From positions 126,254,854 to 126,318,853 of the forward strand of contig NC_066579.1 of assembly GCF_024323335.1 (NCBI RefSeq): a stretch of 64,000 bases of DNA, in the 5' to 3' direction. Position numbers and translations under genes: made by a program. Shown one piece after another: positions 11,105 through 22,014 of the stretch (within the stretch, counting starts at the first letter, position 1; every line of letters starts with the position of its first letter). Under the pieces are notes generated by a model that did not search any database, was not told where the DNA came from, and saw nothing but the letters and a program-made list of their open reading frames with translations. The DNA is from Lathyrus oleraceus. Its lineage: Eukaryota; Streptophyta; Magnoliopsida; Fabales; Fabaceae.

Positions 11105-13371
11105 AGAAGTGACAATGACAAGGAGTTTGAAAATGCAAAATTTTATTAATTTTGTTCTTATGAAGGTATTAGTCATGAGTTCTCATCTCCCATCAGTCCT
11201 CAGCAAAATGGAGTTGTTGAACACAAGAACATAATATTACAAGAATCAGCTAGAGTTGTGCTTCATGCAAAAAATCTCCCTTATCATTTTTGGGTTGAAG
11301 CAATGAACACTTCTTATTATATCCACAATCATGTTACTCTGAGAGTTGGTACTTCAACTACTCCCTATGAATTATGGAAAGGAAGGAAACCAACTGTTAA
11401 ATATTTTCATGTATTTCGAAGTAAATGCTACATTCTAGATGATCGTGAGCAGAGGAGAAAGATGGATCCCAAAAGTGATGAAGGGATATTTCTCGGTTAC
11501 TCTACAAACACTAGAGCTTACAGGGTATTTAACTCCAGAACCAAGGTCATGATGGAATCTATTAATGTTGTGGTTAATAATTCTATTATTGTGAAAGGGA
11601 CTGATGTCGATGAAGATGTTGGAACATCATCTTAGCAGACTGATGCTTCAGAAAATATGAAAGACATTGAGTCCAACATTGGGCCAACAAGGATTGAATC
11701 AAATAATCCTCAAGCCAAAAAAGTCCCCTCTATCATAATTTGTAGAGATCATTTAAATGAACTTATTATTGGAAATCTTAATGAATGGATCACTACTAGA
11801 TCCAGAGATGTGATATCCAATACATGTTTTATCTCAAAGTTTACACCTAAAAATGTGAAGGTGGCCTTGACTGATGAATTTTGGATTAATGATATGCAAG
11901 AAGAACTAGGGAAACTCAGAAGGAATGAAGTGTAGGACCTAGTTCCTAGGCCTGAAGGGATGAATATTATTGGCACAAAATGGATTTACAACAAATCTGA
12001 TGAAGATGGAATTGTGACCAGGAAGAAGGCTAGGCTTGTTTATCAAGGATATATTCAAATTAAAGGGGTTGATTTTTATGAGACTTTTGCACCTGATGCT
12101 CATCTTGAATCCATAAGATTGCTCTTAGGAGTGGCATGTATACTAAAATTCAAGCTATTTAAGATGGATGTGAAAAGTTCCTTCTTAAATGGGTACTTGA
12201 ATGAAGAAGTGTATGTTGAACAACCCAAGGGGTTCGTAGATCCTAGTTTTCTAGACCATGTTTACAAACTAAGGAAAGCTCTTTATGGATTGAAGCAAGC
12301 ACCTAGAGCTTGGTATGAAAGGTTAATTGAGTTTCTTGTCAATAATGGCTACAGGAAAGGGGGAGCATACAAGATTTTGTTTGTTAAAGAAGAGCATGGT
12401 AAATTCATGATTGCCCAAATATATGTTGATGACATTGTGTTTGAAGGGATGTTAAACCAGATGGTTCAACATTTTGTCAAGCAAATGCAATCTGAATTTG
12501 AGATGAGTCTTGTTGGTGAATTAACCTATTTTCTTGGTCTTCAAGTTAAACAAATGGATGATAATATATTCATTTCTCAAAGCAAGTATGCCAAGAATAT
12601 AGTGAAGAAGTTTGGCCTATAAAGTGCTAGCCACAAAAGGACACATGCATCAACCCACTTGAAATTAACTAAGGATGAAAAAGGTGTTGATGTGGATCAA
12701 AGCATGTACATGAGTATGATTGGTAGTCTTTTGTATCTTACAACTAGCATACTAGACATCACTTTTGATGTAGGAATATGTGCTAGATATGAGGTTGAGC
12801 CTAAAATCAATCACATTACTCAAGTGAAGGGATCTTGAAATACATCAATGGTACTAGTGAGCATGGCATGTTGTATTCTCATAGTTCTAATTTAATGCTT
12901 GTGTGGTATTGTGATGTAGACTGGGCAGGTAATGCTGATGATAGAAAAGTACTTCTGGAGGATGCTTCTTCTTGGGATATAATGTTATATCTTGGTTCAG
13001 CAAGAAGCAAAAATGTGTGTCATTGTCCACTACTGAGGCTGAGTATATTGTAGCATGAAGCAATTGCTCTCAATTGATTTGGATGAAACAAATGCTAAAG
13101 GAATCTAATGTCAAGTAGGATGTCATGACATTATATTTTAACAATCTGATTGTTATCAATATATCCAAGATCCCATTTAACATAGCAGGATAAAGCATAT
13201 TATTATTCGTCATTATTTTATTAGGGATATTGTTATAGACAAAATTGTTACTCTTGAGCATATGGCCACTGAGAAGCAACTGGAAGATATATTTACTAAA
13301 GCTTTGGATGAAAATCAGTTTGAGAAGTTAATGGGAGGAGAATTGGGAATTTTCATGTTTAAAGAGTTATA
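11105..13371 (+). pseudogene. Maximus pol remnant: integrase, RT, RNase H
   Basis: Begins inside the integrase core at RSDNDKEF, the second catalytic aspartate block, then SPQQNGVVEHK (third catalytic E), PTVKYFHVF and GIFLGYSTNTRAYRVFN. RT follows with GTKWIY, ETFAPDAHLESIRLL, MDVKSSFLNGYLNEEVYVEQ and the active site YVDD at about 12420-12440. RNase H is represented by WYCDVDWAGNADDRK and a degenerate end. Stops and frameshifts at about 11150, 11635, 11935, 12622, 12830 and 13050 break the frame. The stop near 13371 corresponds to the normal pol end. Confidence 0.85.
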
Positions 13372-13606
13372 GCAATTACTGATGTGGAGGTGTGCAATCA
13401 ATATTTTCTATTCCCTTCATTTAGTGGTGCATGAAACTCCAGGAAAATCATTACAAACTTTCCTTATTTTTTCTTCAACACGCCATCATCTCTCTCTTAC
13501 CTAATCCATTGATTCTATTCTCTCCACCTTCAGTAAATTATTCATCATTATTCTTGTTTACCTTTTTCTCTCTGCAGTCAATCTCAACTCAAAATCAGTC
13601 ATCAAG

Positions 13607-15737
13607 ATGTCTAAACCTTTTGGCTCAACACCATGCAAAAGCACCATAGATCAATTGGTCCCTAGGATTGCATGTGCTAATATGGATCATTCAGATGTTA
13701 TAACTGATGATGTTCCTCTCTCCATAGTTCTGGGACATGTTCCTACTAAAAGGAGAGCTAGAACACCTACTGGGAAAAAGGATAGGCCTCCAATTTAAGT
13801 AAGTCTTCTAACCCCTCCGGGTCAGTTCAAATTACTTCTAGTGAGATTAGGAATATGGAGCCCTCTGTTGCTGTCAAGAAACCTCACTATATGACTAGCT
13901 TATATCTTGATCTAATTAAAACCACAAATGTCGAACTTGATGTTGTTGCGTCGATTAAAGGTTCTGTTGTTCCAAAAATAGTGGGTAGTGTTGAATCAAC
14001 TGGAAAAACCTGGCTTTGAAAAACAGGATCTGACTCTGGTACTGTAAGTCTAGATAACCCTAGATCTGATAAAACCCTAGGATATAGTATGAACGTTGAT
14101 GATAAAAATATTGTTGATAAAAGTATTTATGTGTTAATCTCTCAAATTTTGGGTATTGAATCTAGTTCTGATGTTATGTCGGATGTCACTACATCCTTGG
14201 CCCAAATTGATCATCCTACTGAAACCCCACCAGATAAATCTGATGGAAAGTATGATAATGAGTCTGTTCCAGTTAAGTCCCTTGAAAAATCTGAAGAGAA
14301 GGACGATTCTGGTAGTATGTCTGTTGATATATCTGACAAAGAAGATAATGTTGGTGCGAAGAAGGATCAATATACAAGCATTGTAAATGTAGAAGATGTG
14401 GACTCTGATGATGAGCCCATTGGTAAGAGATTGGCTCCAAGGATAGCTAAGAGGTTAAAGAGTAGAAAAGGGAAGACTATCGGGTCTACAAGAAAGTCTC
14501 CCAAGGCTCCCAAGAAAAGTACAAATGCTGGTCCTGCTAAAAGCTGGAGCAAGGTTGTAACTCATGTCACCAAGGAAAGATATCTGAAGAGGAAGGAAGT
14601 TCCCTCTAGTTCTAGTAACTCTGAGTATGATGTCGAATAGAATGTTCAAGATATCATACCTCTAAAGAAAACTATTGGGAAAAAGGTCTCTGCTAATGCA
14701 CTTGAAGTTCCCATTGGCAACATCTCTTTTCACTCTGTTGAGAATGTTGAAAAATGGAAGTTTGTGTACCAAAGGAGGTTGGCTTTGGAAAGGGAACTTG
14801 GAAAGGATGCCTTTGAGTGCAAAGAAGTGATGGATCTGATTAAAGAAGTAGGGTTGATGAAAAATATGGCTGGTTTTGGCAAGTGTTATGAGATGCTTAT
14901 AAAAGAGTTCATTATGAATATTTATAAGGAGTGTGACAACAAGAGGAGTAAGGAGTTTAGAAAAGTGTATGTGAGAGGAAAATGTGTGGAATTTTCTCCA
15001 TAAATCATTAGCAGGTTCATGGGCAGAAGTGAAGAGGAGAAAGCTGAAGTAGAGGTATCTGAGAATGTCATTTGCAGGGAAATCACTGCAAAACAGGTGA
15101 ATGAATGACCAAGAAAAGGGAAGTGTGAGATGGTTGCTTGAGTGTGAAGTATGTAGTACTTCATAGAATTAAAGCTGCTAATTAGGTTCTAACAAATCAT
15201 ACTTCCAATATTGTTACACGGTTGGGTAAGTTCATTTACATTGTAGGGACCAAAACCAAGTTTGACTTTGGGTCCTATGTTTTTGACCAAACCATGAAGC
15301 ATGCTACCTCTTTTGTTGTGAAGATGCCTATAGCATTTCCCTCCTTAATTTGTGGTGTGATTCTAAGTCAACACTCTAGTATTTTAATCAGCTCAGACAT
15401 TTCCTGCAAGAGAGAATCTCCTCTTTCTTTGCATTATAGGATATTCACAGGGAAACATGTCCCAGACATTGTCATGACATATGAAAAAGAATCTACCAGG
15501 TCTACTTCTAGGACATGAATCATTTCTAAATTAAAGGCCACATGCAAAACCTTGGATGAAACCGTCAAAGCTTGTACTGAAAAGAAGAGCAGGCTTGAGA
15601 TCTTGATAAATGCTTTGTCTGAAGAAGATGCTGAGGGAAACCTGGATAGTGATAAAAAGGAGTCCAATAAGGTTGAAGAAGATGCTAATGCAAGGAGTGA
15701 TGATGTTGAAGAGACAACCAACAGTAATAATGATTGA
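13607..15737 (+). pseudogene. Envelope-like ORF of a Sirevirus-type copia element
   Basis: Downstream of pol, an interrupted reading in about eight pieces matches the protein annotated in legumes as envelope-like protein of SIRE1-type retrotransposons. It starts MSKPFGSTPCKS at 13607. The middle has an acidic serine-rich region followed by a basic KRLKSRKGK stretch (14089-14640), then the most conserved core (FHSVENVEKWKFVYQRRLAL, 14700-15000; GKFIYIVGTKTKFDFGSYVF, 15222-15500), and ends in an acidic coiled-coil-like tail at 15737. Whether such proteins act as true envelopes is not established. At least six stops or frame changes make it non-functional. Confidence 0.75.
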
Positions 15738-15904
15738 TGTGTTATGTTCTTTTTGTGATTTTTCCTTTTGTTTCTGTTTCATTTTGTGGGCTATGCCCAA
15801 AATATTTTTGTGCACCACATCTGCCTACTTTTGGTATGTAATACGATATGCTACATCTGATATTTCTCTTCTCCTAATGAATATATTTCCTATTTTTGTC
15901 ATTT

Positions 15905-16296
15905 TTTGGCTAAAAAGAGGGAGTAGTGGTAGTGGTGTGTATTTGGTATTTTGTTTGAGGGAGAGTAGTTTTTTCCTCTATTATTCTATTTAGGGGGAGC
16001 ATTAGTGTCTTCTCTTCTAGCTTAATGTGTGATGATGTGGAGTCAGACCAAATGTCTTGATATCCTGACTATGAGAATTTATGTTTCTCTGCAGAGATTT
16101 TACTTCTCTCTGATGTAACATTCTCTGTGAGGTTGGTTTTATCTTGTCCTGATGTGTATGCCTCTGATGTATCTTAGAGAAGTTCCAAGTTTGTTTATTG
16201 TGCTTTTTTATTTGAAGAAGTTCTCGTGTGTTTACTGGTTTTTACAAGTTATGTTTTGCAAAGGTTGTTTTGGCCAAAATTTGCCAAAGGGGGAGG
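15905..16296 (+). promoter_or_regulatory. Repeated polypurine tracts of the Maximus element
   Basis: Three purine tracts precede the 3' LTR: AAAAAGAGGGAGTAGTGG at about 15911, TAGGGGGAGCATTAG at about 15990 and AAAGGGGGAGG at 16286-16296, the last directly at the LTR start. Multiple PPT copies downstream of pol are a described trait of Sireviruses. The first tract resembles one in the other Maximus element (about 48455-48480). Confidence 0.65.
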
Positions 16297-16297
16297 T

Positions 16298-17217
16298 TGT
16301 TAGGTTGTGTGTTTTGTGATTGGTAGCATTTTGATAAAAACAAGTGAAATAGAAAGATGTTGGACAAGATGTTTGTACATGCTTGTACGGCATCATGGTG
16401 TGCTATGGTTTTACATTCTTAGAAGATTTGTTTTTTTAGCGTGAGATTAGTGAATATTCTTTGTTGATTTGATTCACGCATTCTACGGTTCAAAATGCTT
16501 ATGTTAGAAGCTCAAAGATAAGTTCCAGTTGTGCCTTGTCTCCTAAGGAAGGATGTCAAAACATATAAGGAAACATTAGATTATATTTGATTTGATTCTG
16601 CAGAAGATTATGCAGCAGACTGATTTGATTTGATTTGATGTTTATTTTAGCCCGAACCCCTGTGCTTTTCTAGTGTTATTAACCTAAGAAGACGATGAAG
16701 TTGCGCATGAGATAGTCTTTGTTAGGGTTTAGTTTGTTCATTGTTTTTGTGAGCCATTCGAGTATCACTTAGATGCTTGAATTGGACTGAGTTTTATGTT
16801 GTAATTGTGAATCACTCATGAGCTTTTAAGCAATAGTGGATTCTATTTCTTTAGAAGTGTGTCTTCTATTTATTGTTAGAAGTTGTTATCATTGTTGTAT
16901 GATTGAAGGGAAGTGAGAAAGGTCCCATATATAGGAGAGTCTTAGATAGAAATTACAAGGGTAGTGATTAGGTGAGAAGTTTGTAAAACCAGAGGTTGTT
17001 TGGAACTTCAATCTAATACTATTATAGTGTATTTCCTTCCTGGCTTAGATGCCCTCAGATGTAGGTGACGTTGCATCAAATTGGGTTAACAGCTGACCTG
17101 TGTTATTTACTTCCTGCTATTTACTTTACCACTATAATTATTTGTGTTGTGACAATGTCTTAATCCTGGTATCATGAATTCGTATATGACATTTGTCATC
17201 TACATACTAGAATTTCA
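16298..17217 (+). mobile_element. 3' LTR of the plus-strand Maximus element (920 bp)
   Basis: Begins TGTTAGGTTGTGTG after the PPT and ends ACTAGAATTTCA at 17217; the other Maximus LTR ends in the same CTAGAATTTCA on its own strand. The TATA-like CATATATAGG is at 16926-16935. It is shorter than the 1384-bp LTR at 46786 and diverged in the middle, so it represents another subfamily. The flanking five bases are TGAAG, but the 5' end that would confirm a target duplication is lost. Confidence 0.8.
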
Positions 17218-18360
17218 TGAAGCATGCTTATCAATTTTTATCTCCTTCAATACCTTTAGCTTGGGGAAAAACCATTTGGTGAAAGGAATACCTTCTAGCT
17301 AAATCCTTGTTCATCTGGAAGCTTATGTTGGACAAAATTCCAACAGATGAAAAGTTGAGACATAGAGGTTGCAACATTGTTTCCAGATGCAGTATGTGCA
17401 TGAATCGTGAAGAAACTTCCCAACATCTCTTCTTAGATTGTCCTTTCTCTATGAAGATCTAGCTTTGGTTCTACAAATCCATCAACATCTCAAGTCCTCC
17501 TCAACATCTTGAAGACCGGTGGACAACTTACAACACCAACAGGTCGAACTAATGGTCTCTTATCCTTAAGGTTGTAGTAACTTACATCCTAATAAACCTT
17601 TGGGAAGTTAGCAATTTTTATAGGTTTAGAGAAAAATCTCCTTGTGTCACTCAAATTATCAAAAAAATCAAAGCACAACTCTTACTTATTGGAAACAACT
17701 CCACAACCACGTCATTCTCTTCTTTGGAAGAATTCAACATTCTCTGAGCTTTTGGTATTAGTGTTAAAACTCCTAGAGCTCCTCAAATTAAACAAGTGTT
17801 TTGGCATCCCCTCCTCATTGCTGGGAGAATTGCAATTTTTATGGGGCTTACAATCATGACCTTCTCCCAGCTAGTTGCGGTGAAGTCTTCTGTAACAACC
17901 ATGGAAGTTTTCTTCTTGCTTTTGCTGATAAGGTGCTTTGATCATCCTTCTACCTTTCAGAGTTCATAGCATTCATCAAGGCCATTTAGATTGCAAAGGA
18001 TAGAGGTTGGTCCAAGCTTTGGATTGAAACGAATTCGGCCATTGTTGCTCAAGCTTTTCACAAAAATTCTTTGTTGCCTTATAAAATCAAACAACAATGA
18101 TTTAGTTGTATATCTTACTTTGCACATAAATATCTTTTCATATCACACGTCTATAAAAAAGGCAACTCTTATGTTAATTTTATGGCTGACTTGGGTCTCA
18201 CTTGTACTCCCTCGCCATTTTTAAATCCATTCTATTGGCATAAGGAATCACTTTATACAAAATAGGGTAGGAATGTCACCTTTTAGATTTGGCTCTTTTT
18301 TGATGGGCAGTAATTGGGCTTCCCATTTTGTAATGCTTCTTTTTGGTTAATATATGAGGT
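17218..18360 (+). pseudogene. LINE ORF2 3' end: zf-RVT and RNase H remnant
   Basis: Plus-strand reading from about 17260 shows the zinc-binding RT-associated domain of plant L1-type LINEs (LFIWKLMLDKIPTDEKL, RCSMCMNREETSQHLFLDC). At about 17750-18100 the RNase H-like domain follows (FWHPLLIAGR, HGSFLLAFADKVL, RGWSKLWIETNSAIVAQAF), with several stops and frameshifts. The 3' tail reaches about 18360, where it becomes AT-rich non-coding DNA. The RT domain would have been on the left and was separated by the Maximus insertion. No active product is possible. Confidence 0.75.
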
Positions 18361-19369
18361 TTTTATTTTTTATTTTTAAATTTATCCACTCTCACATTTT
18401 TGGACTTCAAAATTAATGACATGTACATTTAATAATGATGTGTCACTTGTGAAACATGACAAAATCATTGTATTTTCTTTTTATTTATAGAAAAATCATC
18501 TATATTGTCTATTAACAATATAAATTCAAAATATGTATAAAATTTATTATTTTTTAGAAATTTAAATAATATTTTATAAAGTTTAAAGTATATAAATTAT
18601 ATAGAGAGAGAGAGGGAGAGAGAGGTATTTGTGCTTTCACGAGTACCTTGCTAGTGAATAAAGAAAATTCTTATTTATTTAAAGTTTATCCGTTCAGTTA
18701 CTCTAATTATAGTCTTAATATAAGTATATAATATTAACACACTATTATTTTTTATTATAAAATAAACATAATTAATATTTTCAGAATTATGGATTTTTTT
18801 ATATAAAAATATGTACTTTATATAAAATCATGTATTTTTTAATACAAAAATATTGATTATAGTTATTCTTTGTCATTTAAAATAAGTTTAAAAATATACA
18901 ATATTAAATTATTGTGTATTATCAGTGCAAAGTTACACAACCAGCAAATCATAATTCTTTATATGTGAGACTTTCAAAATGATTTTAATTAAAATAAAAT
19001 GTTTTAATTCGTAAATTCTAATTCAATTTGCAAAAAATAGATATTGTTATATTGAACATCAATACTAAAATTTAAATCTTGATAGTCACGACTGTATGTG
19101 AGTTTTAGTGGTTATTATTATTTCGTTTATATATTAAAAAAATATTTTTAATCACCAACTTGTATAATTTATTGACAATGTAAAAATACTTTACAATAAC
19201 GGTTTATATAACTTTAATTTTAATGCAATTAAAAAAATAAGTTTTAAAATAAGAGGTGAGACATGTTGAAAAACTATTTTGCAAATTGGGATTACAGACA
19301 CAAAATTGTCATGAAATTGGATTGGTCTCTTCATGATTAGTAATGTCTCATGGAAAAACTTATGAATTA
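18361..19369. other. AT-rich intergenic DNA
   Basis: No gene seen. It contains a GA-rich microsatellite (18601-18628) and a stretch near 19160-19210 (GACAATGTAAAAATACTTTAC) that looks like one arm of the small TGTAAAATA-type MITEs common in legumes, without a clear partner. Confidence 0.7.
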
Positions 19370-19643
19370 CTCCCTCCGTTGTTTTTGAAGTGTTAATTTT
19401 TTGACTAATTACATTATCAATAAAGCTAATTAATATTTTTATTTTTAAAAAATATAATTCTTCTTTTATCTATAATATCCTTAATTTTTTATTATATTCA
19501 TTTTATTTTTTCTCTCTCTATATATATAATAAATATTTAGGGGTAATTTTGACAAAAATGCAATTAGTATTAACTTGAACTTTGCAAGTGACAATTAAAA
19601 AGAAATAAAAAAATTATCAAAAAAATTTAAAAAGGAACGGAGG
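19370..19643. mobile_element. Stowaway-like MITE
   Basis: Left end TA-CTCCCTCCGTT at 19368-19380, right end AACGGAGG-TA at 19636-19645. The terminal inverted repeat CTCCCTCCGTT and the TA target duplication are those of Stowaway elements (Tc1/mariner-derived). It is about 274 bp, AT-rich, with no ORF; the right terminus has lost the outermost bases of the repeat. Confidence 0.8.
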
Positions 19644-19846
19644 TATTAATAAATATGAAATACAAAGAGATTAATAGAACCATCAATGAAAAATATCTAA
19701 AAAAGTACTACCTTACTATGTGAGAGATTATTGAAAGTTCATATAAAAGTTCAATTGATGTTTTAAAAGGGTAGCCACAAAGGTCGACTACCTAGCCAAT
19801 ATACAAAAGAAAGATCATAAAATAAGATACATGGGCCTTCATAGTC

Positions 19847-20485
19847 TTAAAAGAGGCATTCACGTCCTAGTGTCAACTGTAGATTATATTGTTCATGCCC
19901 TCCTCTATCTCTAGAAAAACTATGAGTAGTTAATCCTGGAATCCCAAGTGTCAGTGTGGTGTCCACGACACTATTGATTGTTGACGACGATGGTTGACCC
20001 ACTACTTGAAGATCAACATCAATGGGATTTTGCATCGATTCCCCACCAAGAATAGGTGAGGTCGATGAAGACATAGCATGTCGATTTTCTTCCATGGTTA
20101 CATGGTCAAACCGCATCACAGCTTGAAGGATAGGGCTTAACTTTTCCTGGAAAAAAGAAAAAAGATGGTTTATTAGCTAAAAAGAATCAAGTTTTTTCTC
20201 TTAAACAATATAGATAGATATAGAGAGAGAGAGAGAGATATGAATTACATAATTTGGAATGAGATTTCTACGCTTCCTAGAAGTAGAAGCGTTTGAGGCT
20301 TTTCTTGGAGCCAGAGATCGCGATCCAACTCGTTGAATCCTACTGAGACCACCACCTATTGAAATAGGAAGAGCTAAGGTGAGCACACAACTTAGATCGG
20401 GGGCTACTGGAAAGAGGTCAAGTTCCTTAATAGTAGCGGTATTTTGTTTTTGGACATTAGGTTGAAAGGTTGAAAGATGTTTCAT
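19847..20485 (-). CDS. 178-aa protein with EAR-like LxLxL motifs, two exons
   Basis: Exon 1 is 20485-20249 (79 codons, ATG at 20485) and exon 2 is 20146-19847 (100 codons with stop). They are joined in phase 0 by a 102-base intron with GT (GTAATTC) and AG (TTTTTTCCAG) and a GA microsatellite inside. The family was not recognised. Visible features are a basic serine/arginine segment with KRR (about residues 60-75) and three leucine motifs: VLTLAL at about residue 35, TLTLGIPG and LQLTLG near the C-terminus. These resemble EAR (LxLxL) motifs that recruit TOPLESS-type co-repressors, so a nuclear repressor-like role is possible but inferred. A TATAAATA box (minus, 20549-20556) lies 64 bases upstream of the ATG. 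No transposon motif was seen. Intact splice sites and phase argue for a real gene. Confidence 0.6.
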
Positions 20486-20548
20486 TGTGATGGAGACAGC
20501 CTAATATGGGTAGGGGATACGTAATAGCTTGCACATCTAATTCATAAA

Positions 20549-20556
20549 TATTTATA
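20549..20556 (-). promoter_or_regulatory. Putative TATA box of the EAR-motif gene
   Basis: TATAAATA on the minus strand, 64 bases before the start codon at 20485, leaving room for a short 5' UTR of about 35 bases. Confidence 0.45.
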
Positions 20557-22014
20557 GGAGAGAATTCACAATAATTAAATAGGATAAACGATAAGGGGAG
20601 TTCGGGTGACAAAAGCACAATTGAGTGAAGTGGGTCAAAGAGGCATTCAATAGTTTCTAGATCGAGACAAAATTTGCAACGGTTAGTCCATTGTTTTAAG
20701 ACAGAATGATGACATTGTTCACATGTTTCTTACCATTGGTTACTTTGCATCATCTCATGTTTCTAGGTTAACCAATAATGCAATGTATTAGGACATTTAT
20801 TTACACTTAAAAATAAATAAAAGTCCCGTCGAAATCAACAAACAAGTAATTTTAGATTTAAACAATTATAATCACAGTCGAACGTAAGTCAGTTGAATCT
20901 TTCTCAATTCTTCTAGAAATCAGACGATAACTTTTAATTTGAAGATTTAAATTAAATTATTATTCCAAATATGATTGTAATTAGTTTATGCTATTATATA
21001 TGATAAAAAATTATATATTTATTAGAAAAAATTATTTATTTATTTAAATAAATAAATATATCTCTATTAATAATATTTTTCTGATGATTTTTTAATAATA
21101 TTTAAACCAAAGTCTTATCTTTTACATAGTTTAATTATGTTACTTAAATTTTTATTTTATAAAGGGAAATAACATAACTTCCTTTATTTTAACATAGTGT
21201 ACTTTTTTCAAAGAGTCAAGTAATACTTTTAATATGTATAATTTTTTTATTATATAACAATATTCAATTTAGTATGTATTTTTTTTTATAAATAAAAGAT
21301 GTTTTTTGAAAAAATTTATATTAATTGACTTCAAAATATACTCTTATGTGAGTTACAATAATTAATTCATTATTTGAATGAGCAGGCACAGAAATTTGCA
21401 TATAAATTCAAAATAAGTTATTTAACCATAGTTATCATTTTTTTTATCACAGTTTGATACTTTTATTTTATCACGAAAATAGTTCTTGTTTGAATTTAAA
21501 AAAATTTAAACACAAAATATTTTAAAAGGGATCCAAAAAAATTAAAATTTAAAATAGAAAATTAATTTTATATAAAATAAGAGAAGTGCATAATTTTCTT
21601 TCTTTTAGTCTAATTTAAAAAAAAACTAATAATTTTTAAATTATATATTTTTTATATTATGTAATAACGATATTTTAAAGTTAATTTTTTTTATAAAAAC
21701 TTAAACTGTATGAAGTTTATTTCAAAGTGAGTAAAAAAAAACAATATCTTTATTTTTTTAAAGTCTATCCACCTGATTAGTCCAATAATATACATTCAAC
21801 CTATCTAATTAATGTGATAGATTATTTTTCAAAAATATATATATAATTGTTTTTTTATAAATCAACATATTTATTATTTTTTAATGAAGTATTTTTTTTA
21901 TTTGGCAAAAAAAAAGTTATGTATTACATTGTTTTCGGTAAAAAATGTGTATTACTTTAAACCCCACTTATAAGTATTAGGATACTATTATAAATAAATA
22001 AAAAATGTGTAAAT
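20557..22014. other. AT-rich intergenic DNA upstream of the EAR-motif gene
   Basis: No ORF or recognisable element. Very AT-rich from about 20940 with many A and T runs. Confidence 0.7.

Larger units (their letters stand above)
11105..17217 (+). mobile_element. Maximus/SIRE-type Ty1-copia element, 5'-truncated, with envelope-like ORF
   Basis: Plus-strand order: integrase C-terminal half, reverse transcriptase, RNase H, envelope-like ORF, polypurine tracts, 3' LTR. It lacks gag, protease, the first half of integrase and the 5' LTR because a minus-strand Maximus LTR abuts at 11104. Homologous coding blocks are more than a few substitutions away from the intact copy at 46786-55008, with many stops, so it is older. 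It is inserted in a LINE fragment, with LINE sequence resuming after 17217. Confidence 0.85.
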
